This document shows positions 15,807 to 26,044 of a stretch of 64,000 nt of DNA, in pieces. The notes beneath the pieces are model-generated. The model saw nothing but the letters and a program-made list of their open reading frames with translations. It had not been told where the DNA came from and made no database searches. Numbering within the stretch: position 1 is the stretch's first letter; each line of letters starts with the position of its first letter. Origin of the DNA: Phyllobacteriaceae bacterium (lineage in GTDB: Bacteria; Pseudomonadota; Alphaproteobacteria; Rhizobiales; Rhizobiaceae); assembly GCA_024742765.1 (NCBI GenBank), contig JANSXT010000016.1, positions 60,643-124,642 on the forward strand. The letters run 5' to 3'. The translations under genes were made by a program, and so were the position numbers.

Positions 15807-15847
15807 TCCACTTTGTCCACCTTCACGTTAGCCGGCAGGGAGTTCAC

Positions 15848-16642
15848 ATGTCGCTAGCCTCTCAGATTTCGCCCCATGTCCCACTCCTGCGCCGCTTCGC
15901 GCGTGCACTGACAGGTTCCCAGCGCGCCGGCGACACCTATGTCGCCGCTTTGCTGGAGGCCCTGGTGGCCGACCGGGCCAATTTTCCCGATCTCGATGAT
16001 GTAAAGCTCGCACTGTACAAATCGTTCCTCGATTTGTGGTCGTCGCTCGATGTCAATCTGAAAGCCGACCCCGATGCGACGGCCGAACCGGCCCGCGGCG
16101 AACGGAATTTGCAGGCCATTGCGCCCATGCCGCGGCAGGCGTTCCTGCTGACGGCGGTCGAAGGATTTTCCGCCGAGCAAGCGGCAGACATTCTCGGCAT
16201 CGAGACCGCGCAGGCGGACGAACTGCTCGAACAGGCCGCCCGCGACATTGCCGGACAGGTGGCAACCAGCGTGTTGATCATTGAGGATGAGCCGCTGATC
16301 GCCATGGATGTCGAAGCCATGGTCGAGGATCTCGGCCACCGGGTCACCGGCATTGCGCGCACCCACACCGAGGCCGTTGCGCTGTTCGAGAAAGAACGCC
16401 CCGGCATCGTCCTTGCCGACATTCACCTGGCCGACGGCAGTTCCGGTCTGGATGCCGTCAACGAGATCCTTCAATCGGTCGAAGTGCCCGTCATCTTCAT
16501 CACCGCCTATCCCGAGCGCCTTCTGACCGGCGAGCGGCCCGAACCGGCCTATCTCGTCACCAAGCCGTTCCAGCCGGCCATGGTGTCCGCGCTGATAAGC
16601 CAGGCGCTGTTTTTCGACGAAACATCGAAAAAGGCGGCGTGA
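15848..16642 (+). CDS. phyR: General stress response regulator PhyR (anti-anti-sigma)
   Basis: A 264-residue protein. Residues ~1-130 form a sigma-factor-like domain with regions 2 and 4 (SPHVPLLRRFARALTGSQRAG; VEGFSAEQAADILGIE). Residues ~140-260 are a receiver with EDE, phospho-acceptor Asp 191 (LADIHLADGS) and a FATGUY-type segment FITAYPE before Lys 239. When phosphorylated, the sigma-like domain captures NepR and frees EcfG. ATG 15848 follows CAGGGAG. The gene is divergent from nepR-ecfG with its own EcfG promoter. Confidence 0.96.
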   Translation: MSLASQISPHVPLLRRFARALTGSQRAGDTYVAALLEALVADRANFPDLDDVKLALYKSFLDLWSSLDVNLKADPDATAEPARGERNLQAIAPMPRQAFLLTAVEGFSAEQAADILGIETAQADELLEQAARDIAGQVATSVLIIEDEPLIAMDVEAMVEDLGHRVTGIARTHTEAVALFEKERPGIVLADIHLADGSSGLDAVNEILQSVEVPVIFITAYPERLLTGERPEPAYLVTKPFQPAMVSALISQALFFDETSKKAA

Positions 16643-16656
16643 GCCGAGCCATCGGC

Positions 16657-16682
16657 GGAACCCGATGCGGCGCCACGACGTT
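16657..16682 (+). promoter_or_regulatory. EcfG-type promoter of the DUF1328 gene
   Basis: GGAAC (16657-16661) and CGTT (16679-16682) are separated by 17 bases, 31 bases before ATG 16714. Confidence 0.87.
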
Positions 16683-16713
16683 AGGCGAGTGATCACATCA
16701 AAGGAGGATCATC

Positions 16714-16878
16714 ATGCTTGGTTGGGCACTCATCTTTCTCGTCGTGGCGCTGATTGCCGGCGTTCTCGGATTTGGCGGCATCGCCGGCGCTTCGGCCGGC
16801 ATCGCGCAGATCCTCTTCTTCCTGTTCCTGGTGCTGTTCGTCGTCAGCCTGGCCTTCCGCCTCTTCCGGAGAGTCTAG
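16714..16878 (+). CDS. DUF1328 (YtjA-like) small membrane protein
   Basis: A 54-residue protein with a strong ribosome-binding site (AAAGGAGG). Two hydrophobic helices are joined by the family's [18 protein letters not shown] segment; it starts [23 protein letters not shown]1328 proteins are small, widely conserved inner-membrane proteins, frequently general-stress-induced, with no defined function. The exact EcfG promoter upstream and a hairpin terminator after it make this a self-contained stress transcript. Confidence 0.9.
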   Translation: MLGWALIFLVVALIAGVLGFGGIAGASAGIAQILFFLFLVLFVVSLAFRLFRRV

Positions 16879-16904
16879 GCCTGCAGTCCGAAAATTGACC
16901 ATCC

Positions 16905-16927
16905 GGGCGGGTGTTCCCGCCCGTTTT
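16905..16927 (+). terminator. Hairpin terminator after the DUF1328 gene
   Basis: Stem GGGCGGG (16905-16911) and CCCGCCC (16916-16922) with a TGTT loop, followed by GTTTT. The T-run is short. Confidence 0.6.
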
Positions 16928-16942
16928 CGCCCGTATAATCCC

Positions 16943-17929
16943 ATGAACGTGCACAAACCCGATCACAACAGTCTCGCCATCGCGCTGGAAGGATCGCCCG
17001 TAACGATCTTTTTCCAGGCAGCCGATGGCTGCTTTGCTTGGTTCGAGAACCAGCAATCGATCTGGGCGCGCGAAGATCTGGTCGGTTCGGCGGACGCCGA
17101 TGTGTTCGAGCCGGCGAGCGCGTCGGCCTTTGCAAAGGCCAAAGACGAAGCTCGCCAATCGGGCCAGCCTGTCGTCGTCGAATTGCAGACGCTGGCCTCG
17201 GTCGCGGCCGACGGCAAAGACTGCTTCCTGAAAGTCACGGTGCGGCCCGCCTATGATGAGGCCGGGCGCGCGTCCGGTTTCCTGTGCTCCTCGGTCGATA
17301 TCACCGAGGAGAAAATCCGCGAACAGACGCTCAAAAACCTGCTGATGGAAGTCGCGCACCGGTCCAAGAACATGTTGGCCATGGTGCTGAGCCTTGCTTC
17401 CCAGACCGCCCGCTCATCGCGATCGGTCGACGGGTTCGTGCGCGCTTTCACCGGCCGCGTGCAGTCGCTTGCCAAGTCTCAGAATGCGGTGACCGACAGC
17501 GACTGGCGCGGCGCGCGGTTCCGCGAACTGGTCAAGCTGCAGGTGACTGACGTGGTGCCGCTCGGCGCCAGCCGCGTCGAAATCACGGGCGACAATCCCA
17601 CCTTCTCGCCGTCGGCTGCGGTGCATATCGGCCTGGCGCTGCACGAACTGGTCACCGACGCGCTGGTCAATGGCGCGTTGCTCGACGCCGAAGGCACAAT
17701 CCGCATTGACTGCACGGTCGTCACTAACCAGGGCAGCACGGCGGTCGCCGAAATCCGCTGGACCGAGGAACGCCGGAACGGATCGGCGGACGCCGAAGCG
17801 CAAAAAGGGTTCAACCGCACGGTGCTCGAACGCGTCGTCCCCTCGGCGGTCAATGGCGATGCCGCGCTTGAGGTGGATGGCGACGCCGTCACCTATCGGC
17901 TTTCGGTCAATTTCACCGAGTTTCGCTGA
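16943..17929 (+). CDS. HWE-family histidine kinase with degenerate ATP-binding boxes
   Basis: A 328-residue protein with an N-terminal PAS-like domain (~15-125, ending SSVDITEEKI). The HWE H-box is EVAHRSKNMLAMV (His 139) and the WxE motif is RWTEE. The N-box reads LHELVTDALVNGAL. The Asn that normally coordinates Mg-ATP is Asp 239, and the G-box reads KGFNRTVLERVVP instead of KGFG. Kinase activity may be reduced or altered. A Shine-Dalgarno sequence is not obvious, but an earlier start would run into the hairpin. Location beside phyR suggests a role in general stress signalling. Confidence 0.88.
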   Translation: MNVHKPDHNSLAIALEGSPVTIFFQAADGCFAWFENQQSIWAREDLVGSADADVFEPASASAFAKAKDEARQSGQPVVVELQTLASVAADGKDCFLKVTVRPAYDEAGRASGFLCSSVDITEEKIREQTLKNLLMEVAHRSKNMLAMVLSLASQTARSSRSVDGFVRAFTGRVQSLAKSQNAVTDSDWRGARFRELVKLQVTDVVPLGASRVEITGDNPTFSPSAAVHIGLALHELVTDALVNGALLDAEGTIRIDCTVVTNQGSTAVAEIRWTEERRNGSADAEAQKGFNRTVLERVVPSAVNGDAALEVDGDAVTYRLSVNFTEFR

Positions 17930-17936
17930 CGCCGGC

Positions 17937-17962
17937 AAAAAAAAGCGGCCGTTACCGGCCGC
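17937..17962 (-). terminator. Rho-independent terminator of the 18600-17991 operon
   Basis: On the minus strand a GCGGCCG/CGGCCGC stem (17962-17945) with a four-base loop is followed by eight T (17944-17937). Confidence 0.85.
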
Positions 17963-17990
17963 CCTGCCCGCTTTCGCGCCGCCACAGGTG

Positions 17991-18260
17991 TCAGTGATTG
18001 CGCAAGGCGTCGATCAGTTCGCCTTTCGACATGTAGGAACGACCGTCGATGCCAAGTTCGCGCGCCCTATCGTAGAGGTCGGCTTTCGACCAATCCTCAT
18101 AGGGTTTGGCGGCCCCGCCCTTGGCGGACGGGTCCTGGTCATCGGACGCCTGTGCATTGGCGATGCGCGCCGCCTTTTCCTTGGACGCGCCCTTGTCGCG
18201 GAGCGCTTCATAGGTTTCATCGTCCTTGATGGACGGCCCGTGGCTGGAAGCCATGTTCAT
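17991..18260 (-). CDS. Rho-N/SAP-like small protein (DUF7218-type)
   Basis: About 89 residues from ATG 18260; ATG 18254 is also possible. The N-terminal half (SSHGPSIKDDETYEALRDKG and onward) has the pattern of DUF7218 small stress proteins. The C-terminal ~35 residues (WSKADLYDRARELGIDGRS, then MSKGELIDALRN) form a SAP/Rho-N-like helix-extended-helix that can bind nucleic acid. It is the second gene of a minus-strand pair behind an EcfG promoter at 18653-18628, and it is closed by a terminator. Confidence 0.75.
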   Translation of the reverse strand: MNMASSHGPSIKDDETYEALRDKGASKEKAARIANAQASDDQDPSAKGGAAKPYEDWSKADLYDRARELGIDGRSYMSKGELIDALRNH

Positions 18261-18294
18261 ATCCGTTTTCGCCTGGGATCGCCGGAGCGATGGT

Positions 18295-18600
18295 TCAATC
18301 GGTCGCCGTGCTGGCACGCACGCCGGCTTCGCCGCCTGCGCTCGACAAGTTCTCGATCGCACTGTCGACCTCTTCGACCAGAGGGCCCAGATCGCTGCCG
18401 GCATCGGCCGAAAGGCGCGCTTCCAGCTCCGTCTTCATGCTCTTGAGCGCCGCAAGCCGCTCGTCGACCGGTTCGGCCGAGATCGCCACGGCCCTGATAT
18501 CCTGTGAGGAGATCGATTGCGCCGTCTTTTCGGCGTCGCTCTCCGCACCCGTCTCGGTGTGCTTGCGGTCCGACTGGTTCATGTCTTTCATCACTGTCAT
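18295..18600 (-). CDS. Hypothetical helical stress protein (101 aa)
   Basis: ATG 18600 follows AGGAG at 18613-18609 and gives 101 residues. The product is hydrophilic, helix-prone and acidic (AALKSMKTELEARLSADAG), with no Cys and no membrane segment. I do not recognise a family. An exact EcfG promoter lies 27 bases upstream and the SAP-like gene follows at 34 bases. It is most probably a member of the general stress regulon. Confidence 0.7.
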   Translation of the reverse strand: MTVMKDMNQSDRKHTETGAESDAEKTAQSISSQDIRAVAISAEPVDERLAALKSMKTELEARLSADAGSDLGPLVEEVDSAIENLSSAGGEAGVRASTATD

Positions 18601-18627
18601 GATGGGTCTCCTGACTTTACAACAGGC

Positions 18628-18653
18628 AACGCGGGAACCGGGTGACGGGTTCC
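18628..18653 (-). promoter_or_regulatory. EcfG-type promoter for the 18600 gene (part of a palindrome)
   Basis: Minus strand GGAAC (18653-18649) and CGTT (18631-18628) with a 17-base spacer. It overlaps a plus-strand EcfG promoter (18634-18659). Confidence 0.82.
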
Positions 18654-18659
18654 CGCGTT
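18634..18659 (+). promoter_or_regulatory. EcfG-type promoter for the DUF2254 gene (part of a palindrome)
   Basis: Plus strand GGAAC (18634-18638) and CGTT (18656-18659) with a 17-base spacer. Together with the minus-strand copy it forms an inverted repeat with arms AACGCGGGAACC and GGTTCCCGCGTT around an eight-base centre. Confidence 0.82.
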
Positions 18660-18684
18660 TTTGCGTTTCATGGCGGCAGGATCG

Positions 18685-19980
18685 ATGATCGGACGAGCAT
18701 TGAGACAGTTGGGCAGCGTCCGCGGACTTATCACGGTCCCGGGCGCCATCGCCCTGACGCTGTGGCTGACCGCGTTCATCGCGCTGCGGCTGGATCGTAT
18801 GCTGGCGCGCAGCGACGCGATCGAACTCTACCGCATCCTTCAGATCGACCACCAGACGGCGGTGACGATCCTGTCGACCATTGCCGGCGCGGCGATCACG
18901 ACGCTGAGCCTTGTCTATTCGCTCGTACTCGTCGTCTTCACCCTGGCAGCCGGCAACATCGCACCGCGGCTGCTGCGGCGGTTCACCGGCGACCGGGTCA
19001 ACCAGGTGACCGCCGGCCTGCTCGGCGGCACGTTCCTGTTTTCCCTGACGATCCTGCACCAGACCGGCCCCAGTTCGGTGCCCGGCGTTTCGATTGCCAT
19101 CGCGTTCTGCCTGGCGGTGATCGCGGTGCTGCAACTGATCCTTTTTGTCCACACGGTCTCGCGCAGCGTGACGATCGACGAGGAGATCGCCGCCATCTCC
19201 GCCCAACTGGAGGCACGCCTTGCCGGCATCGTCGCCGACAATGACGACGAGCCCCGGGCCGCGTCGTTCGATCATGGCGATGCGCCGGCGTTCGAGATCA
19301 CCGCGGCCGACAATGGCTATATTGTCGGCATCGATGAGCAGCGCCTGACTGCCCTGGCCGAGCAGTTCGATGTGCGCGTCGAAATCGCCGACAAGCCCGG
19401 GACTTTCGTCCTGCGGGGCCAGGCGCTGGCCAGGATCGCCGGCGATGCGGATGAAGAAGGACGCAAGGACATTAAAGACGCCTTCGCCGGCTCGGTAAGC
19501 CTCTCTCCGGTGCGTGGATCGGTCGACGACATCGAATATGCGATCAGCGTGCTTTTGGAGATCGCGCTGCGCGCCCTGTCGCCGGGTGTCAACGATACGT
19601 TCACGGCGATCGCCTGCGTCGACCGGCTCAGCGCCGCCTTCGTCACGCCGGTCTATAACGGCATGCGCAAGCGGCTGATCAGCGACGGGGACGGCACCGT
19701 CCGGGTCAGCGTTCCCGGCCTGACCGTCGAGGATATCGTCAACACGGCATTCCACCCGCTGCGCCGCGCGGCGGCCGACAACCTACTGATGGTGCAGAAC
19801 ATCGCCGACGCGCTGATGCGGCTGCACGACATTGCCGACAAGCAAGTCGAGCCGATCTTCGAACGGCACGCCCAACTCTTGATGGAATCATTTGAACGAA
19901 CCGGGCCGCTCGATGTGGATCGCGCCTTTCTCGCCGACCGGCTTGCGCCGATTTTGGATCGCAGCGACCCGACCGGATAA
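18685..19980 (+). CDS. DUF2254 family membrane protein
   Basis: I chose ATG 18685 (431 residues) because the EcfG promoter -10 element at 18656-18659 places the transcript start near 18666. ATG 18670 is possible. Membrane helices lie near residues 15-35, 58-85, 105-125 and 130-155. A long cytoplasmic domain follows with the family segment SLSPVRGSVDDIEYAISVLL, then EIALRALSPGVNDTFTAI. DUF2254 proteins are predicted inner-membrane proteins of unknown function. Control by EcfG and divergence from the 18600 operon place it in the stress island. Confidence 0.9.
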   Translation: MIGRALRQLGSVRGLITVPGAIALTLWLTAFIALRLDRMLARSDAIELYRILQIDHQTAVTILSTIAGAAITTLSLVYSLVLVVFTLAAGNIAPRLLRRFTGDRVNQVTAGLLGGTFLFSLTILHQTGPSSVPGVSIAIAFCLAVIAVLQLILFVHTVSRSVTIDEEIAAISAQLEARLAGIVADNDDEPRAASFDHGDAPAFEITAADNGYIVGIDEQRLTALAEQFDVRVEIADKPGTFVLRGQALARIAGDADEEGRKDIKDAFAGSVSLSPVRGSVDDIEYAISVLLEIALRALSPGVNDTFTAIACVDRLSAAFVTPVYNGMRKRLISDGDGTVRVSVPGLTVEDIVNTAFHPLRRAAADNLLMVQNIADALMRLHDIADKQVEPIFERHAQLLMESFERTGPLDVDRAFLADRLAPILDRSDPTG

Positions 19981-20014
19981 TTTGCGCCGTTGCGCGTCCT
20001 TCCCCCCGCGAACC

Positions 20015-20040
20015 AAAAAGCCGCCCCGAGGGGCGGCTTT
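20015..20040 (-). terminator. Bidirectional hairpin terminator between DUF2254 and katG
   Basis: Stem GCCGCCCC (20020-20027) and GGGGCGGC (20030-20037). Five A precede it, so katG on the minus strand gets a T-run of five; TTT follows on the plus strand. Confidence 0.85.
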
Positions 20041-20063
20041 CTGTCTTGCCTGTGCAGATGCGA

Positions 20064-22365
<2,302 letters not shown>

Positions 22366-22367
<2 letters not shown>

Positions 22368-23292
22368 GAACACCCTGACATTGAAACAGTTGCGCTATTT
22401 CGAGGCGCTGGCCCGCCATGGCCATTTCGGCCGGGCTGCGGAGGCGTGCGCGATCTCGCAGCCGGCGCTCTCCATGCAAATCAGGGAATTGGAGGACTCG
22501 CTCGGCACGGCACTGTTCGAACGCGGCGCGCGGCAGGTGCGGCTGACCGGATTTGGCGACGCATTCGCCGAACGGGCGCGGACGATCCTGCGGTCCGTCG
22601 ATGAGTTGGGGGACCTCGCCCGGGCGTCGCGGGATCACCTGGCCGGCCGGTTGCGCATCGGCGTCATCCCGACCATCGCGCCCTATCTGTTGCCGACGAT
22701 CATCGGCGATCTGGCGCGGACCCATGGCGATCTCGACATAAGGGTGCGCGAAACCGTGACGCCAAAGCTTTTGCGCGAACTCACCGAAGGCAGGCTCGAC
22801 ACCGCGATCGTGGCCCTGCCCGTCTCCGAACCCGCCTTTACCGAGACGGCCTTGTTCGAGGAGGATTTCGTCTTCGTGCGGCCGGGTGCCGATGCCGGCA
22901 AGCCGGTGCCAAGCCCGGAAAAACTGCGCGAGATGCGGTTGCTGCTGCTGGAGGAAGGCCATTGTTTCCGCGATCAGGCGCTGTCGTTCTGCAGCCTTCG
23001 CTCACCGCTTCCGCGCGAACTGCTCGATGGCAGTTCCCTGTCGACGCTCGTCCAGATGGTGGGTGCGGGCATTGGTGTGACGCTGATCCCGGAAATGGCG
23101 GTGCCGGTCGAAACCCGTTCGGCATCGGTGTCGGTGGTCCGCTTCGCAGAGCCGCAGCCATCGCGCACGGTCGGCATGATCTGGCGGCGAACAAGCCCGC
23201 TCGCCAAGCAGTTGGCGCAGATCGCCGATCTTGTCCGGCAGTCTGCGGAAACGCTGCGCGCCGCGCACGCCATGCAGCCGGAGGGCGCATGA
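22366..23292 (+). CDS. oxyR: Hydrogen peroxide-sensing LysR-type regulator OxyR
   Basis: A 308-residue protein with an N-terminal winged helix (LKQLRYFEALARHGHFGRAA) and a C-terminal effector domain. The redox pair is present as Cys 200 and Cys 209 in EEGHCFRDQALSFC, matching E. coli Cys 199 and 208. A disulfide forms on peroxide exposure and switches DNA binding. It is divergent from katG, its expected target. A hairpin terminator follows the stop codon. Confidence 0.96.
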
Positions 23293-23295
23293 ATC

Positions 23296-23321
23296 AAAAA
23301 CGGGCCGCAAGGGCCCGTTTT
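23296..23321 (+). terminator. Rho-independent terminator of oxyR
   Basis: Stem ACGGGCC (23300-23306) and GGCCCGT (23312-23318), then a T-run to 23321. The preceding A-run also allows use on the minus strand by the cold-shock gene. Confidence 0.85.
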
Positions 23322-23353
23322 CATTTGTCTTTATGTGACCGAAAGGTCGAAGA

Positions 23354-23563
23354 TCAGGCCGCCGACAGATTGTCGGCCGAGCTCTTGCCCGAGCGCTGGT
23401 CCTGCACCACTTCGTAGTTGACCTTCTGGCCTTCATCGAGGCCGTGCATGCCGGCGCGCTGAACGGCGGAAATGTGCACGAACACATCGTTGCCGCCTGC
23501 TTCAGGCTCAATGAAACCAAAACCCTTGGTGGCGTTGAACCATTTGACTGTACCTGTTGCCAT
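23354..23563 (-). CDS. Cold-shock domain protein (CspA family)
   Basis: A 69-residue single cold-shock domain with RNP1 (KGFGFI) and RNP2 (VFVHISAV). It should bind single-stranded RNA/DNA and act as an RNA chaperone. The start follows AAGGACT. About 195 bp without a gene lie upstream (23564-23759), long enough for the extended, structured leader that cold-shock mRNAs often carry. I could not fix a promoter there. It is convergent with oxyR. Confidence 0.95.
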   Translation of the reverse strand: MATGTVKWFNATKGFGFIEPEAGGNDVFVHISAVQRAGMHGLDEGQKVNYEVVQDQRSGKSSADNLSAA

Positions 23564-23759
23564 TTGCGTAGTCCTTTTCGTTGAACGCGTAGTGACGTGC
23601 GGCCAAGCCGGGCCGCTTTCCGATCGAGTCGTCTTTTGGAAGTGAGAACGTCAGCAGGCGTGGATAACGCGAGGCCAAAGTACGTCGGGCCAAAAAGTGT
23701 CGATGCGCTCCATATGGCGAGCAATTGCGCCAATAGCAAGGCAAGATGGCTTTAAGGGG

Positions 23760-25868
23760 TTAGCCGTTGACGCGTGTGGCGTCTGCGGTGTTGGTGCCGA
23801 TCAGTGCGTCTATGTCGCTCTTGGGCATCGGCTTGTGGAACAAAAAGCCCTGCCCCCGCTCGCAACCGATGCCGCGCAGCAGTTCCGCCTCGGCTTCGAA
23901 CTCGATGCCCTCTGCCACCGTCGTATAGCCCAGGTCGCGGCCTAGATGGATCAGCGATCGGACGATCGACAGATCGGCTGCCGAACGCGACATGTCCTTG
24001 ATGAAGGACTTGTCGATCTTCAGAATGTTGAACGGCAGGCTCTTGAGGTGGGTCAGCGACGAATAGCCGGTGCCGAAATCATCGAGCGCGATCGAAACGC
24101 CCGCTTCCCGCAGGTGCCGAAGCTGGTCCGTCACCACCGGCGCCGCATGGTTGATGATCGTCGTCTCGGTGACTTCGACAATGAAATTGTGCGGCTGAAG
24201 ACCGTGGCGCGACAGCGCCTCGATCACCCGCAGCGCAAAGCCGGGCTGGCGCAGCACCGCGGCCGTGACGTTGATCCCGATCCGGCCGAAATCGCCGCCG
24301 CGCGCCGTCCAGTCGGCCATGTCGCGACACACATGCTCGATCATCACATTGCACAGTTCGACGCTGACGCGGGCATCGTCGAACACTTCGACGAACTGGC
24401 CGGCGGTCAGAACACCCTTTTCGGGATGATCCCAGCGTGCCAGCGCCTCCATGCCGGTGATCCGGCCGCTCGCAAGCTCGATGACAGGCTGGTACCAGGG
24501 AACCACGCGTCCCTCGTCCAGAGCCTCGGCGAATTCCTGCACGACCAGGACCCGGCGGTGGAACGCTTCCTCCATCTGATGATCGTAGCATTTCAGATTG
24601 GTGGTCGCGTCCCGCTTGCCGTCATAGAGCGCCAGATCGGCGCGCCGCAGCAAGGCCTGCACATCGGTGCCGTGCGCCGGAGCGATGGCGTAGCCGGCGG
24701 TGGCCTGGACCGTGACGTTGACGTTGGCGATCTCGACTTCGTGCTGCAGCGCCTCATAGAGTGTGTCGGCGGCCGATGTCAGTTCGATCGGCCGGCGCCC
24801 ATCGCCGATCAGCACGGCGAATTCATCGCCGCCCATGCGCGCAAAGAACCAATCCTTGGGCAAGGCCGAACCGAACTGGCTTGCGAAACGGATCAGGACT
24901 TCGTCGCCCACATCATGGCCATACTGGTCGTTGACCTGCTTGAAGCGGTTCAGATCGATCACGCACAAAATGAAGCTGGTCCCGCCTTTGGCGGCGCGCC
25001 CGGCAACCTTGTCCAGCTTCTCGTTGAAGGCGGCGCGATTGGCAATTCCGGTCAGGGCATCGGTCATCGCCAGGCGCCGCATCTTCAGCTCCTGCTCGCG
25101 CTGCTCGGTGACATCCTGGAACGTGCCGAACAGCCGGGCCGTGCGCCCGTCCACCACCTCGGGAACGCCGATCACACGCGCCCATCGATGTCCGCTGCCG
25201 GCGTTGCGCAGTTCGAGGATCAGGTCGAACGGTTCCCGCGTCCGGATGGCCTGCGAAATGGCCGCCTGAAAGACGGCGCGTGATTTCGGCGTGAACGGAC
25301 GCGTCGACATCTCCGGCGTCATAGGCGTGCCGATGGGCGCGCCGAGGATGCGGTAGATCTCGTCGCTCATGGAGATGTGCCCGTCGCCCACCGTCCAGCG
25401 CCAGGCCCCGATCTGCGAGACCCGCTCGATATGGGCCAGAAGCGTCTGCTGAAGCTTGGCCTCGCGATCGGTCTCGGCAAGCAGCGCCCTGTCCCGCATC
25501 TGTTCGGAAATGTCGCGCGCAACGCCGCGATAGCCGACGAAGCGGCCGTCCTTGCCATGGTGTGGAATGCCGTTTGATTCGAACCAGCGCACGCTGCCGT
25601 CGCTGGCTTCCAGCGGGTAGCGGAAACGGCGGAACGGCCGGCGATCTTCAAGCGTCTGCCGATGCTCGGCCCAGATGTTTGCATCCAGGTTGCGATTGGC
25701 GATCTGCGAGCGCGACCGGCCGATGAAGTCGGAGGCCGGCAGGCCGGTGAGCTGGGAAAATCCGTTGCTGAGATAGGTAAGGACGAGGTTTTCATCCGTT
25801 TCCCAGGCCCAGAAATCGGCGACCTCCAGATAGTCATCGACCAGATAGCTGCCCTTGGCCCGTGTCAC
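23760..25868 (-). CDS. PAS-PAS-GGDEF-EAL cyclic-di-GMP signalling protein
   Basis: I chose GTG 25868 (702 residues), which has GGGGGA six bases upstream; further in-frame extension overlaps the divergent gene's promoter region. Two PAS domains lie at ~12-125 and ~150-265. The GGDEF domain (~275-435) has an intact RMGGDEFAVL. The EAL domain (~450-695) has GMEALARW and DDFGTGYSSL. Both diguanylate cyclase and phosphodiesterase sites therefore look competent. There is no membrane segment, so it is a cytoplasmic sensor. The input signal is unknown. Confidence 0.93.
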   Translation of the reverse strand: MTRAKGSYLVDDYLEVADFWAWETDENLVLTYLSNGFSQLTGLPASDFIGRSRSQIANRNLDANIWAEHRQTLEDRRPFRRFRYPLEASDGSVRWFESNGIPHHGKDGRFVGYRGVARDISEQMRDRALLAETDREAKLQQTLLAHIERVSQIGAWRWTVGDGHISMSDEIYRILGAPIGTPMTPEMSTRPFTPKSRAVFQAAISQAIRTREPFDLILELRNAGSGHRWARVIGVPEVVDGRTARLFGTFQDVTEQREQELKMRRLAMTDALTGIANRAAFNEKLDKVAGRAAKGGTSFILCVIDLNRFKQVNDQYGHDVGDEVLIRFASQFGSALPKDWFFARMGGDEFAVLIGDGRRPIELTSAADTLYEALQHEVEIANVNVTVQATAGYAIAPAHGTDVQALLRRADLALYDGKRDATTNLKCYDHQMEEAFHRRVLVVQEFAEALDEGRVVPWYQPVIELASGRITGMEALARWDHPEKGVLTAGQFVEVFDDARVSVELCNVMIEHVCRDMADWTARGGDFGRIGINVTAAVLRQPGFALRVIEALSRHGLQPHNFIVEVTETTIINHAAPVVTDQLRHLREAGVSIALDDFGTGYSSLTHLKSLPFNILKIDKSFIKDMSRSAADLSIVRSLIHLGRDLGYTTVAEGIEFEAEAELLRGIGCERGQGFLFHKPMPKSDIDALIGTNTADATRVNG

Positions 25869-26044
25869 TCGATTTCCCCCGCTCCTCAGCAAGACAGGGA
25901 AACATGATTGGGTTTCCGCAAAGTAAATCGCGGTACGACCACCTGCCGTTTGGCGGGCGGCTTTGTACTCTTGCAGCGATTGGTGTTGAATTCTCAATCG
26001 GGACAGTCGACTGTTTTGGTCCAGTGTCAAACGGGGGAAACGAA

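Noticed and set aside
16934..16939. TATAAT just before the HWE kinase start
   Set aside because: It is only four bases from the ATG and has no -35 element at normal spacing (TTGACC is 33 bases away). Probably chance.
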